Assembly: GCA_016709545.1 (NCBI GenBank) | Contig: JADJMO010000018.1 | Coordinates: 1 to 64,000, forward strand | From: Myxococcales bacterium | GTDB taxonomy: Bacteria; Myxococcota_A; Polyangia; Polyangiales; JADJMO01 | DNA length: 64,000 bases | Direction of reading: 5' to 3' | Shown here: positions 24,052 through 32,946 of the stretch, piece by piece | How the letters are laid out: every line of letters begins with the position of its first letter | Numbering within the stretch: the first letter of the stretch is position 1 | Translations under genes and position numbers: made by a program | Notes under the pieces: generated by a model | The model's input: only the letters and a program-made list of their open reading frames with translations | Told to the model about the DNA's origin: nothing | Databases searched by the model: none

Positions 24052-26614
24052 ACGAGAGGCCCTCCCCGGCGCGGTCGACCAGGATGGTCGTACCGCCGGG
24101 GAACTCGCCGCTGAGGAGGCGCTTCGAGAGCGGGTCCTCGAGCTGACGCTGGATGGCCCTCTTGAGCGGGCGGGCGCCGTACTGCGGGTCCCACCCCTGG
24201 TCGCCGAGGAAGTCCTTGGCGGCGTCGGTGAGCTCGCAGCGGAGCTCGCGCTTGGCGAGGCGGCCCTCGAAGCGGCGCAGCTGGATGTCGACGATGGCGC
24301 GGAGCTGCGCCTTCTCGAGGCGATCGAAGATCACCGTGTCGTCGATGCGGTTGAGCAGCTCCGGGCGGAAGTGCCGGCGCAGCTCCTCGAGCACCAGCGC
24401 GTGCGCCCCGGCCTGGCTCGTCTCGCCCATCAGGTAGTGCGAGCCGATGTTGCTCGTGAGGATGAGCACGGTGTTCTTGAAGTCGACCGTGCGGCCCTGG
24501 CCGTCGGTGAGGCGGCCGTCGTCGAGCACCTGCAGGAGCACGTTCCACACGTCGGGGTGCGCCTTCTCGATCTCGTCGAACAGGACGACCGCGTAGGGTC
24601 GACGCCGCACGGGCTCGGTGAGCTGGCCCCCCTCGTCGTAGCCGACGTAGCCCGGGGGCGCGCCGATCAGCCGCGAGACATTGTGCTTCTCCATGTACTC
24701 GCTCATGTCGATGCGCACCATCGCGCGCTCGTCGTCGAACAGGAACTCGGCGAGGGCGCGCGCGAGCTCGGTCTTGCCGACGCCCGTGGGGCCCAGGAAC
24801 AGGAAGCTGCCGATGGGCCGGTGGTCGTCGCCGAGGCCCGCGCGCGACCGGCGGACGGCGTTGGCGACCGCGGTGACCGCGGCCTCCTGGCCGACGACGC
24901 GCTGGGCGAGGGCGCCCTCCATGCGCAGGAGCTTCTGCAGCTCGCCCTCCAGCATCTTGGTGACCGGCACGCCGGTCCACTTGCTGACGATTCCTGCCAC
25001 ATCCTGGTCGGTGACCTCCTCGCGCAGGTAGCTCTGGCCGGACTTCTGCGCGCGGGAGAGCTCGGCGCGCGCGGCCTCGATGGAGCGCTCGGCCTCGGGG
25101 ATGAGGCCGTACTTGATCTCGGCGGCCCGGCCGAGGTCGCCCTGGCGCTCGGCGCGCTCCATCTCGTTGCGCAGCTCCTCGAGGCGGGGCTGCTGCCCAC
25201 GCACCTTGGCGAGGGCGTCCTTCTCGCGCATCCACTGGGCGCGCATGCCGTCGCGCTTCTCCTTCATCTCGGCGGCCTCGACGGCGACCACGCGCAGGCG
25301 GGTCTTGCTCGCGTTGTCGGTCTCGCGCTTGAGCGCCTGCTCCTCGATCTGGAGCTTGACGAGGTCGCGCTCGACCTGATCGATGGCCGTGGGCAGGCTG
25401 TCGATCTCCATCTTGATCTTGGAGGCCGCCTCGTCGACGAGGTCGATGGCCTTGTCGGGCAGGAAGCGCTCGGTGATGTAGCGGCTCGAGAGGATGGCGG
25501 CGGCGACGAGCGCCGCGTCCTGGATGCGGATGCCGTGGTGGACCTCGTAGCGCTCCTTGAGGCCGCGCAGGATGGCGATGGTGTCCTCGACCGTGGGCTC
25601 GCCCACCAGGACCGGCTGGAAGCGCCGCTCGAGGGCCGCGTCCTTCTCGATGTGCTTGCGGTACTCGTCGAGGGTCGTCGCGCCGATGCAGCGCAGCTCG
25701 CCGCGCGCGAGCGCGGGCTTGAGCATGTTGGCCGCGTCCATCGCGCCCTCGGCCGCGCCGGCGCCGATGAGGGTGTGCAGCTCGTCGATGAAGAGGATGA
25801 TGTGCCCCTCGCTGGCCTCGATCTCCTTGAGCACGGCCTTGAGGCGGTCCTCGAACTCGCCGCGGAACTTGCTGCCCGCGACCATGGCGCCGAGGTCGAG
25901 CGCGACGAGGCGCTTGTCCTTGAGCGACTCGGGCACGTCGCCCGCGATCATCCGGCGGGCGATGCCCTCGACGATCGCGGTCTTGCCGACGCCCGGCTCG
26001 CCGATGAGCACGGGGTTGTTCTTGGTGCGCCGCGAGAGCACCTGCATCACGCGGCGGATCTCCTCGTCGCGGCCGATCACGGGGTCGATCTTGCCGGCGC
26101 GGGCCGCCGCGGTGAGATCGCGCGTGTACTTGTCGAGCGCCTGGTAGCGGCCCTCGGGGTCGGCGTCGGTGACCTTCTGCGCGCCGCGGATCTCGCCCAT
26201 GGCCTTGCGGAGCGCGTCGGGGCGGACGCCGGAGCGCTCGAACATCGACGCCGCGTCCTTGTCGGAGGCGAGCAAGGCGAGCAGGAGGTGCTCGGCCGAG
26301 ACGTACTCGTCCTTCATGGCCTTGGCCTGGTCCTCGGCGGCGTGGACCATCGCGAGGGTGCGACGCCCGAGGTTCGGCTCGCTCCCGCCCTCCATCTTGG
26401 GGAGGCCTTCGATCTTGGCGGCGAGGGCCTCCTCGAGCGCCTCGAGGTTCGCGCCGGCCTTCTGCAGCATCGGCCGCGCGACCCCGCCCTCCTGGGCGAG
26501 CAGCGCGGCGACCACGTGTTCGGGGAGGACGTCGGGGTTTCCCCGACGCGCGGCGAGGCCCTGCGCGGCCTGGAGGGCTTCCTTGGACTTGGTGGTCAGT
26601 CGATCGATGCGCAT
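24029..26614 (-). CDS. clpB: ClpB disaggregase (Hsp104 family AAA+ ATPase)
   Basis: 861 aa, normal for ClpB. The order is an N-terminal Clp_N domain with two helical repeats (1-145), AAA-1 with Walker A GEPGVGKT and ILFIDELHTLIG, the coiled-coil M domain (about 405-525, rich in Glu/Arg/Lys), AAA-2 with Walker A GPTGVGKT, VLFDEIEKAHPDV and sensor residues in LTSNIGS, and the C-terminal D2-small domain (QYGARPLKRAIQRQLEDPLS). The M domain separates it from ClpA/C. It resolubilises aggregated proteins together with DnaK. GGGAGAGAG precedes the ATG. I saw no clear heat-shock promoter in the 173 bp upstream. Confidence 0.97.
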   Translation of the reverse strand: MRIDRLTTKSKEALQAAQGLAARRGNPDVLPEHVVAALLAQEGGVARPMLQKAGANLEALEEALAAKIEGLPKMEGGSEPNLGRRTLAMVHAAEDQAKAMKDEYVSAEHLLLALLASDKDAASMFERSGVRPDALRKAMGEIRGAQKVTDADPEGRYQALDKYTRDLTAAARAGKIDPVIGRDEEIRRVMQVLSRRTKNNPVLIGEPGVGKTAIVEGIARRMIAGDVPESLKDKRLVALDLGAMVAGSKFRGEFEDRLKAVLKEIEASEGHIILFIDELHTLIGAGAAEGAMDAANMLKPALARGELRCIGATTLDEYRKHIEKDAALERRFQPVLVGEPTVEDTIAILRGLKERYEVHHGIRIQDAALVAAAILSSRYITERFLPDKAIDLVDEAASKIKMEIDSLPTAIDQVERDLVKLQIEEQALKRETDNASKTRLRVVAVEAAEMKEKRDGMRAQWMREKDALAKVRGQQPRLEELRNEMERAERQGDLGRAAEIKYGLIPEAERSIEAARAELSRAQKSGQSYLREEVTDQDVAGIVSKWTGVPVTKMLEGELQKLLRMEGALAQRVVGQEAAVTAVANAVRRSRAGLGDDHRPIGSFLFLGPTGVGKTELARALAEFLFDDERAMVRIDMSEYMEKHNVSRLIGAPPGYVGYDEGGQLTEPVRRRPYAVVLFDEIEKAHPDVWNVLLQVLDDGRLTDGQGRTVDFKNTVLILTSNIGSHYLMGETSQAGAHALVLEELRRHFRPELLNRIDDTVIFDRLEKAQLRAIVDIQLRRFEGRLAKRELRCELTDAAKDFLGDQGWDPQYGARPLKRAIQRQLEDPLSKRLLSGEFPGGTTILVDRAGEGLSFTARIAS

Positions 26615-26787
26615 GTTCTCTCTCCCGGAGCCAGATCGCTCGCGGCAACCCGAACGCCCTCGCGGACGCCGGAAAATGTGCTTGGATTTCGCGTCGGCGC
26701 TCGTGTCGACGGCGCCACGTTCTCTCGGCCCAACCTATGCACCAATCCGGGTCGGGCAAGACCCAGCGAGCACGGTCGAGCCCCCCT

Positions 26788-27330
26788 CTATCGGACCGCG
26801 AGGATCGCGGCCACGAGGGCGACGTTGGCGACGACGGACGCCCACAAGAGCCAGTTCCTGCGCCGTTCTCGCCGGAGCTGGCTGGCCGGGACCGGCAAGG
26901 TCGGGAGCTCGATCGCCGCGATCGCGATCTCGAACCGACCCAGCCCGAACCGGCAGCTGCTGCGCGGGCCGACCTCGAACGAGAGCTCCTCGCCCACGCG
27001 CCGGACGACCGCGTGGCGGAGCGCTGCCTGCTGCCCGTACGCCGCCTTGTCCACGTAGAAGCGCGCGGACCTCGCCGCGACCGGCAGGGTCACGTGGGTG
27101 CGTCCACCGTCGCGCGCGACACGGACCAGCCCGGAGCCGGGGAGCACGTAGCCGCGCGCGCCAGGTGGCAGCTCTTCGGCGAGGAGATACGGCGCGTCCG
27201 GGGCGACGTGGGTGACGTGCAGCGGGTCTCCGCTCCATAGTACGGAGACCTCGATCCAGCTCGACGCAGCCGGGACAGGGACGGTCCGGGAGCGACCCGG
27301 CGAAACGACGCGCAGGTGACTTCGTTGCAT
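26788..27330 (-). CDS. AgmX N-terminal-like protein with C-terminal membrane anchor
   Basis: About 180 aa. The centre (SVLWSGDPLHVTHVAPDAPYLL, then GYVLPGSGLVRVAR and FEVGPRSSCRFGLGRFEIAIAA) matches the FHA-like N-terminal module of myxobacterial AgmX/TonB-like gliding and adhesion proteins, which normally continue into a membrane helix and a long C-terminal region. Here the protein stops right after the helix (NWLLWASVVANVALVAAILAVR is its end). It is a stand-alone or truncated module. The first 15 or so codons from the ATG at 27330 lie over a dispersed 25-bp repeat, so the true start may be further in. Divergent from the hybrid histidine kinase. Confidence 0.6.
   Translation of the reverse strand: MQRSHLRVVSPGRSRTVPVPAASSWIEVSVLWSGDPLHVTHVAPDAPYLLAEELPPGARGYVLPGSGLVRVARDGGRTHVTLPVAARSARFYVDKAAYGQQAALRHAVVRRVGEELSFEVGPRSSCRFGLGRFEIAIAAIELPTLPVPASQLRRERRRNWLLWASVVANVALVAAILAVR
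27273..27297. repeat. 25-bp dispersed repeat, copy 2
   Basis: Same 25-bp sequence as at 23998-24022 with one G for C exchange; the similarity extends slightly upstream (AGCT and a few more bases). Here the repeat falls in the 5' part of the AgmX-like reading frame, close to the divergent promoter region. Confidence 0.6.
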
Positions 27331-27355
27331 CGACCCATGAACGATACCGCGTACG

Positions 27356-29596
27356 ATGGGTGCAGTGACTGCGATCGAAGGACTTTCTCTGCTGGAGCAC
27401 GCGCCGCTCGCGGCCTACGTGTTCCGCCGGGTCGAGGCGGACTACGTCCTCGAGTTCGTCAACGCCCGCGCTCGCCAGGATCACCCGACGATCACCAACG
27501 TGATCGGCAAGCCCATGCTGGTCCTCTACCAGGATCAGCCCGAGGTCGTGGAGGCGGCGGAGCGGTGTCTGCGTGACCGCTCGCCCGTGACCATCGAGGT
27601 CCCTGTGCGACGCTACGACCGCGTCGAGGCGACGATGCTGCTGCGCCTGCACTTCGTGGCGGTCGGCGATGCGCACCTGGTGATCTACGTGCAGGACGTC
27701 GCCACCGACGACGTGCGGGCCACGGCGCTGCGCGAGAGCGAGGCCCGCTACCGCAGCCTCGTCACGTCGATGCCCGACGCCGTGATCCTGCGCGGTCCGA
27801 GCGGCCGCATCCTCGCGTGCAACGACGTCGCCGCTCGCCTGTTCGGCGCGGAGCGGGAGGCCGATCTCCTCGGCCGAGAAGATTTCATCCGTGCCGACAT
27901 GACGGTGGTCGACGAGTCCGGCAACGTCCTGCCGCGACACCAGTACCCGAGCCGCGTCGCTCTCTCGGGAAAGCACGTCCCGCCCACCGTGATCGGCCTC
28001 GATGCGCCAGACGCCCCCCGTCGCTGGTTCCGGGTCGCTGCGCAGCCGGTGCCGGGCACCGACGGGACGACCGCCGGCTCCGTCGCCACGTTCACCGACA
28101 TCACCGAGCGGGCGAAGGCCCAGCGCGAGCTGCGCGAGAGCGCTGCGCGCCTCGACCTCGCGCTCTCGGCCGCGCGGATGGGGGTCTGGGCCTACACCCC
28201 CCACACGGACGAAGGCACCTGGTCCGACAACCTCGACGCCGTCTTCGACCTGCCCGAGCGCGGTCGCGGCATGCAGACGTGGCTCGAGAACGTCCACCCC
28301 GACGATCGCGAGGGCATCCTCAGCCACACCCTCGCCATCGCGCAGGGGGAGGACGGTGCCAGCTTCGACCACGACTTCCGCATGATCGGCAAGGACGGCA
28401 CGGTGCGGTGGGCGCGTATCCGGGGCAGCGCGTCGCGCGGGCCGCACGGGCCGCACTTCCGCGGCACGCTGATGGACGTCACCGAACAGCACCGCCTCGA
28501 GGAGGAGCTGCGCCGGGCAAGTCGCCTAGAGAGCATCGGCCGGCTCGCGGGCGGTGTGGCGCACGACTTCAACAACCTCCTCGCCGCGATGATGGGTTCG
28601 CTCGAGCTGGTCGAGGACCTCTGCCCTCCGACGGCGCAGGAGGATCTCGCCACCATCCGTCACGCCGCGCTCCGGGCGCGCGACCTCACCCGCCAGCTGC
28701 TCGCCTTCGCGCGCAAGCAACCGCTCGAGTTCAAGGTCGTCGACGTGGACGCGATGGTGCGTGACGTGGACCGCATGCTGCGTCGCGTGGTGGGCCCGGA
28801 GATCGAGGTGCACGTCGAGGGCACGCCCGGGGTGTGCGTGCGCGCCGACGTCTCGCTGCTCGAGCAGGTGCTGGTCAACCTGGTGGTCAACGCGCGCGAG
28901 GCGATGCCACGGGGCGGGCGGCTCGACATCCGCGTCGCCGCGATCTCGGGTGCGGACGATCTGGCCCAGGTGCTCATCGAGGTCGTCGACTCGGGCGTCG
29001 GCATGGACGAGGACACCGTTCGACACGTCTTCGACCCCTTCTTCACCACCAAATCGCAGGGCAGCGGGCTCGGGCTCGCGAGCAGCTACGGCATCGTGCA
29101 GCAGCACGGCGGCGACATCGTGGTGACCAGTCGGCCCGGGCAGGGGGCGTGCTTCCAGGTGCGCCTGCCCCGCTGGATCCAGTCGCCTTCGACCTCGGCA
29201 AAGGACGTCGAGCCTCCTCGCAAGGGCCGCGAGTGCGTGCTGGTGATCGACGACGAGGACATGGTACGCGCCACCGCCGTCCGCCTGCTCCAGAGCCTCG
29301 GTTACCACGTGCTCTCGGCGAGCAGCGCCGCAGAGGCGCTGACCGTCGCGGCCCAGCACGAAGGACGCATCGATCTCCTGCTCTGCGACGTGGCCATGCC
29401 GGGCCGCAGTGGCCCGTCGGTGGCGCGGGAGCTCGTCGGACTCCGCCCCGAGCTCAAGGTGATCTTCGTCTCGGGTTATGCGGAGCTGAACCACGAGCCG
29501 CCGCTCCCTGGCGCCGTGTTCCTGCAGAAGCCGTACGTGCGGGCCGAGCTCGCGGCCAAGCTCCACCAGCTGCTCGGCTCCACTCCTCCGCGGTAG
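27356..29596 (+). CDS. Hybrid sensor histidine kinase, three PAS domains, HisKA, HATPase and receiver
   Basis: 746 aa, cytoplasmic (no membrane helix). PAS-like domains occupy about 10-115, 128-255 and 258-380 (ARYRSLVTSMPDAVI; WFRVAAQPVPG; FRMIGKDGTVRWARIRGS). HisKA has GGVAHDFNNLL with the phosphorylated His at about 403; the ATPase has NLVVNAREAMP, DSGVGM, and GSGLGLASSYGIVQQHGG. A C-terminal receiver domain has the phosphoacceptor Asp near 678 (LLLCDVAMPG) and the Lys of LQKPY. Such kinases pass phosphate from His to their own receiver and on to a phosphotransferase or act by phosphate drain. The signal is unknown; no response regulator gene is adjacent. Confidence 0.95.
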   Translation: MGAVTAIEGLSLLEHAPLAAYVFRRVEADYVLEFVNARARQDHPTITNVIGKPMLVLYQDQPEVVEAAERCLRDRSPVTIEVPVRRYDRVEATMLLRLHFVAVGDAHLVIYVQDVATDDVRATALRESEARYRSLVTSMPDAVILRGPSGRILACNDVAARLFGAEREADLLGREDFIRADMTVVDESGNVLPRHQYPSRVALSGKHVPPTVIGLDAPDAPRRWFRVAAQPVPGTDGTTAGSVATFTDITERAKAQRELRESAARLDLALSAARMGVWAYTPHTDEGTWSDNLDAVFDLPERGRGMQTWLENVHPDDREGILSHTLAIAQGEDGASFDHDFRMIGKDGTVRWARIRGSASRGPHGPHFRGTLMDVTEQHRLEEELRRASRLESIGRLAGGVAHDFNNLLAAMMGSLELVEDLCPPTAQEDLATIRHAALRARDLTRQLLAFARKQPLEFKVVDVDAMVRDVDRMLRRVVGPEIEVHVEGTPGVCVRADVSLLEQVLVNLVVNAREAMPRGGRLDIRVAAISGADDLAQVLIEVVDSGVGMDEDTVRHVFDPFFTTKSQGSGLGLASSYGIVQQHGGDIVVTSRPGQGACFQVRLPRWIQSPSTSAKDVEPPRKGRECVLVIDDEDMVRATAVRLLQSLGYHVLSASSAAEALTVAAQHEGRIDLLLCDVAMPGRSGPSVARELVGLRPELKVIFVSGYAELNHEPPLPGAVFLQKPYVRAELAAKLHQLLGSTPPR

Positions 29597-29617
29597 CGTC
29601 ACCCCGGGAGCGCGCTT

Positions 29618-30745
29618 CTAGAACAGCACGGGCCCGCGGAGGGCGCGGGGGGTGCGCGTGCGGTCGCCGAGCTCGCCGTCGTCGTTGGCGCCCCAGCACT
29701 GCGCCTCGCCGCGCGCCAGCGCGACGCAGGTGTGGCGCCCGGAGGTGGCGACGAACCGCGCGCCGACGACGCCCGGCACCCTGGTGGGCTTCGGCCGCGC
29801 CGTGGTGGTGCCGTCGCCGATCTGGCCCTTGTCGTTGGCGCCGAAGCACGAGACGGCGCCGTCCACGTGGCGGATGCAGGTGAGGCCCACGCCGACCGCG
29901 AGCTGCACGGCGTCGACGACGTCGACGACCTGGCGCGGGTGGCCGAGGTAGGGCGGGGCAGAGGGATCGCCGAGCTGCCCCTGGTCGTTGTCGCCCCAGC
30001 AGAACACCCGCCCGTCGTCGGTGCGCGCGCAGGTGTGCGTGGACGACGCGGCCACCTCGACCACGTGGCTCATCTCGGGCAGCGAGGCGGGCGCGGCGGT
30101 GGGGGGCGCGTCGGGGCGATCGCCCCAGGTCACGACGCTGCCGTCGCCCCGCGCCGCGATGCCGTGCCACCGCGCGACCGCGAGGTGCCGCACGCCCTCC
30201 AGCTTGCTCGGCACCGGGCGGAGCTCCTCGAGCGACAGCGCGCCGGTCGCGAGGCTGCCTTGCTGGTTGTAGCCCCAGCAGGAGACGGCGCCGGTGGCCT
30301 TGCGGGCGCAGCTGAAATCGCTGCCGAGCGCGAGCTGCACGACGCCGTCGAGGCCGGGGTCGACGTTGGGGAACGCCGCCGGCTGGTGGGTGCCGTCTCC
30401 GAGCGCGCCGTGCTCGTTGTGCCCGAAGCACCGCACCCGTCCGCTCGCGAGCAGCGCGCAGGCGTGGTTCGGGCCCATCGCGAGCTGGGTGACCCCGGAC
30501 ACACCCTCGAGCAAGGTGGGCCAGAGCACGTGGCCCTCGCCGCCGAGGCGGGCGCCCCAGCACTTGACCGCGCCGCCGACCAGCAGCGCACACGACCGCC
30601 CGGGACCGAGGGCGAGCTCGCTGACGGAAGGCGCGACCGGGTCCGGCTTCTCCGTCGGGGGCTCCGCCGAGGACGGCGACACGCTGCGGGCCACCGGCCC
30701 GACCGACCCACAACCCACCAGGAAGAGAAGGATGGCCCGCCGCAT
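29618..30745 (-). CDS. RCC1-repeat lipoprotein
   Basis: 375 aa. Lipobox in LFLVGCGS, then a Ser/Pro linker and seven or so RCC1/BLIP-II-like repeats, recognisable from the CWG-x-N motif: VKCWGARLGG, VRCFGHNEHGALGDG, VSCWGYNQQGSL, VFCWGDNDQGQLGD, VSCFGANDKGQIGDG, AQCWGANDDGELGD. They should form a seven-bladed beta-propeller on the outer membrane or periplasmic face. Each blade carries a Cys before the WG and another in the loop preceding it (CALL, CARK, CIRH), so intrablade disulfides are likely. Such proteins are common and unexplained in Myxococcota. Confidence 0.9.
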   Translation of the reverse strand: MRRAILLFLVGCGSVGPVARSVSPSSAEPPTEKPDPVAPSVSELALGPGRSCALLVGGAVKCWGARLGGEGHVLWPTLLEGVSGVTQLAMGPNHACALLASGRVRCFGHNEHGALGDGTHQPAAFPNVDPGLDGVVQLALGSDFSCARKATGAVSCWGYNQQGSLATGALSLEELRPVPSKLEGVRHLAVARWHGIAARGDGSVVTWGDRPDAPPTAAPASLPEMSHVVEVAASSTHTCARTDDGRVFCWGDNDQGQLGDPSAPPYLGHPRQVVDVVDAVQLAVGVGLTCIRHVDGAVSCFGANDKGQIGDGTTTARPKPTRVPGVVGARFVATSGRHTCVALARGEAQCWGANDDGELGDRTRTPRALRGPVLF

Positions 30746-30840
30746 CAGTGACCTGTGACGACGAGCCTACCGCCACCTTTGTACGTTCGCTGCGGATTCC
30801 GTCTTGGCCGGACCCGCCCGAGTTGCCCCCGGTCGAAGAA

Positions 30841-31007
30841 TGCCCCGCGGCTGAAAGCCCGGGGCACCGACGGCCGCGAAGCCCGGGGCATCGACCCCGG
30901 GCTCGACGTCATGCTGGACTGGCTGAACTCCCTTCTGCGGTCCGGTAGCAGCGCGACGTCAGCCGGTGATTCGCGACGTGAAGCCCGGGGTGAAAGACCC
31001 CGGGCTT
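30841..31007. repeat. Cluster of three GC-rich palindromic (REP-like) hairpins
   Basis: Three hairpins follow one another: TGCCCCG/CGGGGCA (30841-30866), AGCCCGGGG/CCCCGGGCT with a 6-base loop (30880-30903, 9-bp perfect stem) and AAGCCCGGGG/CCCCGGGCTT with a 7-base loop (30981-31007, 10-bp perfect stem). They share the core GCCCGGGG and lie in the 270 bp between the RCC1 gene start and the intron. The third ends 5-7 bases before the intron boundary. No protein-coding gene is supported in this stretch. Confidence 0.75.
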
Positions 31008-31532
31008 GCGCTGTGTGCGCCCATCATGGGCACGACCTTGCGGGTGCAAGTCCCGCCGAGAGGAGACCATCCCGATCGAAGCGAATCGCAACTGCGGAAG
31101 GGTGACCGACCGTGGGGAGGAAGCGAGGAGCGAACCCGCGGGCCGATGAACAAGAACCCGATACGAGGCGACGACGAGCAGGACGAGCGAGCACACGATC
31201 GCGAAGCCCCGAATGGTCGAGGCTCAGGCGTCGTAAATCGGGCGGTCGCGCGGCGAAGGGCCGTGTTCTTACCTGGGGAGATCTCGCCTCACGCCCGAAA
31301 GGGCGACGCAGTGAAGCGGAGCGAGAAGTCAGCCGAGGCCGTAGTAGCGGACGCGGAGCCGAGCAGGGACCCCCCGAACCTCGGAAGCCTCTGACGGCGC
31401 GAAGGGCTGAACGATGGGAGAGCGAAACGATCGTGCGTCTCAAGAGCAAAGGGCCACAGATGTCGAGGCAACTCGAGCTACCGGAGGGAGGCAGGGCGAA
31501 ACCCCGACGGCCCCCGGAGCGTGGAAACGCCG

Positions 31533-32803
31533 ATGGCGACGCACGGCGACGAGCGCTCGGGAACGAGCGACCTGATGGAACGCGTGTGCGAACGCGCAAA
31601 CCTCCAGGCCGCGCTGAAGCGGGTGAGGAAGAACAAGGGCAGCGCCGGCATCGACGGGATGACGGTGGACGAGCCGCCAGAGCACCTCAAGACGCACCGG
31701 CCCGCGCTGCGTGAGCAACTGCTTGCGGGCACGTACCAGCCGTCCATGGTGCGACGGCACGCGATCCCGAAACGCGGCGGTGGGGTACGAGAGCTCGGCA
31801 TCCCGACCGTCGTCGATCGGTTCATCCAACAAGCCATCCTGCAGGTGCTGGGTCCGCGATTCGACCCGACCTTCTCGCAATACAGCTACGGCTTTCGGCC
31901 ACGGCGCAGCGCCCACGACGCCGTCGTGCAAGCGCAGCGATACGTGAACGACGGCCGGCGCACCGTGGTGGACGTGGATCTGGAGAAATTCTTCGACCGC
32001 GTGAACCACGACGTGTTGATGGGTAGGCTGGCCAAGCGCATCGTGGACAAGCGGCTGCTCGGGCTGATCCGCCGCTACCTGGAAGCGGGGATGCTCGCGG
32101 ATGGGATCGCGATCGAGCGTCATGAGGGAACGCCCCAGGGCGGCCCTCTCTCGCCGCTCCTCGCGAACGTGCTCCTCGACGAGGTCGACAAGGAACTGGA
32201 GAAACGCGGTCACGCCTTCGTGCGCTACGCCGACGACTGCAACGTCTACGTGCGGTCCAAGCGGGCGGGCGAGCGCGTGATGGAGCTGCTTCGGCAGCTC
32301 TTTGCAAGCCTCAGGCTCTGGAGTGAACGAGTCGAAGAGCGCCGTCGACAAGGTGTGGAACCGCAAGCTCCTCGGCTACTCCTATGGGCAGCCAAGGGGC
32401 GAGTGGCGAAGCACCGCGTCGCACCAACGGCCCTGGAAATGATGAAGATCCGCGTGCGTGAGGTCACGCGCCGAAGTCGAAGCCAGAGCATCACGAGGGT
32501 CGTGCAGGACCTCCGGTCATACCTCGTCGGGTGGAAGAACTACTTCCGCCTCGCCGATACACCGGGGTCTTCCGCGCGCTCGACGAATGGATTCGGCATC
32601 GGCTACGAGCGCTTCACCTCAAGCACTGGCGCCGAGGAACGACGATCTATCGCGAACTGCGCGCCCGGGGACTGCCCGAGCATGCGGCCGCCAGAGTCGC
32701 CGCGAACGGCCACCGCTGGTGGAGGAACTCCGCCATGCTGATCAACATCGCCTTCCCCACCAGCTACTTCGACGGCCTGGGCCTCCCCAGACTCGCCGCG
32801 TGA
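31533..32803 (+). pseudogene. ltrA: Group II intron reverse transcriptase/maturase with disrupted 3' half
   Basis: The reverse-transcriptase fingers and palm are intact: GSAGIDGMTV, IPKRGGGVRELGIPTV, SYGFRPRRSAHDAV, VVDVDLEKFFDRVNHD, QGGPLSPLLANVLLDEVDKEL and the catalytic box FVRYADDC. After about 32310 the protein breaks into three frames: VNESKSAVDKVWNRKLLGYSYG in frame 1, RSRSQSITRVVQDLRSYLVGWKNYFRL in frame 3 and the maturase C-terminus FRALDEWIRHRLRALHLKHW ... FPTSYFDGLGLPRLAA in frame 2, ending at 32803. The missing pieces are all present in order, so either several base errors or recent decay apply. If the disruption is real, splicing would need a maturase from another locus. It has X domain but no recognisable HNH endonuclease. 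Confidence 0.9.
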
Positions 32804-32817
32804 CCTCAACCAATCGA

Positions 32818-32849
32818 ACCGCCCGGTGCGGACCCGCACGCCGGGTGGT
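32818..32849 (+). ncRNA. Group II intron domain V catalytic hairpin
   Basis: The 32 bases fold without error as a domain V: a 9-bp lower helix ACCGCCCGG/CCGGGTGGT including a G-U pair, a 2-base bulge (CG), a 4-bp upper helix TGCG/CGCA and a GACC tetraloop. The catalytic triad is of the CGC type. All pairs were checked by hand, which makes the intron call secure. Confidence 0.92.
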
Positions 32850-32897
32850 GTGGCAGGGGTCCGAGGGTTTTCCTCGGGCCCCTATGCCGATTGTCGG

Positions 32898-32931
32898 TGC
32901 CCCGGGCTTCAGCCGCTTCAGCCCGGGGGCA
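32898..32931. repeat. Inverted copy of the REP-like hairpin, right of the intron
   Basis: TGCCCCGGGCT / AGCCCGGGGGCA with one bulged base. The left 23 bases are the reverse complement of 30847-30870 except for one base, so the intron is bracketed by inverted copies about 2 kb apart. It lies 16-49 bp downstream of the panE stop (minus strand), where it could also act as a transcription terminator, though no T-tract follows. Confidence 0.7.
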
Positions 32932-32946
32932 TTTATCGACAGGCCC

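Larger units (their letters stand above)
31013..32887 (+). mobile_element. Group II intron
   Basis: The 5' boundary fits the consensus GUGYG at 31013 (GTGTG) or 31015 (GTGCG), followed by a domain I-type stem (GCCC-ATCAT-GGGC). Roughly 500 structured non-coding bases (domains I-III) precede a maturase reading frame in domain IV. A canonical domain V lies at 32818-32849, and a domain VI-like hairpin (GGGGTCCGAGG/CCTCGGGCCCC) follows to about 32885; the 3' end is probably an AT within 32884-32892. Insertion is directly 3' of a perfect palindrome, a habit of several bacterial intron lineages. The exact ends need exon comparison. Confidence 0.9.

Noticed and set aside
26615..26787. A heat-shock (sigma-32 type) promoter or CIRCE element before clpB
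   Set aside because: I looked for CTTGAAA/CCCCAT boxes and TTAGCACTC repeats on the minus strand and found neither.
30841..31007. A short CRISPR array
   Set aside because: The units are palindromes of different lengths with irregular spacing and no matching spacers or cas genes.
32531..32803. A separate 90-residue gene
   Set aside because: The sequence is the C-terminal part of the intron maturase in another frame.
32855..32931. A rho-independent terminator for panE
   Set aside because: Hairpins are present but belong to intron domain VI and the REP-like repeat, and there is no T-tract in the direction of panE transcription.
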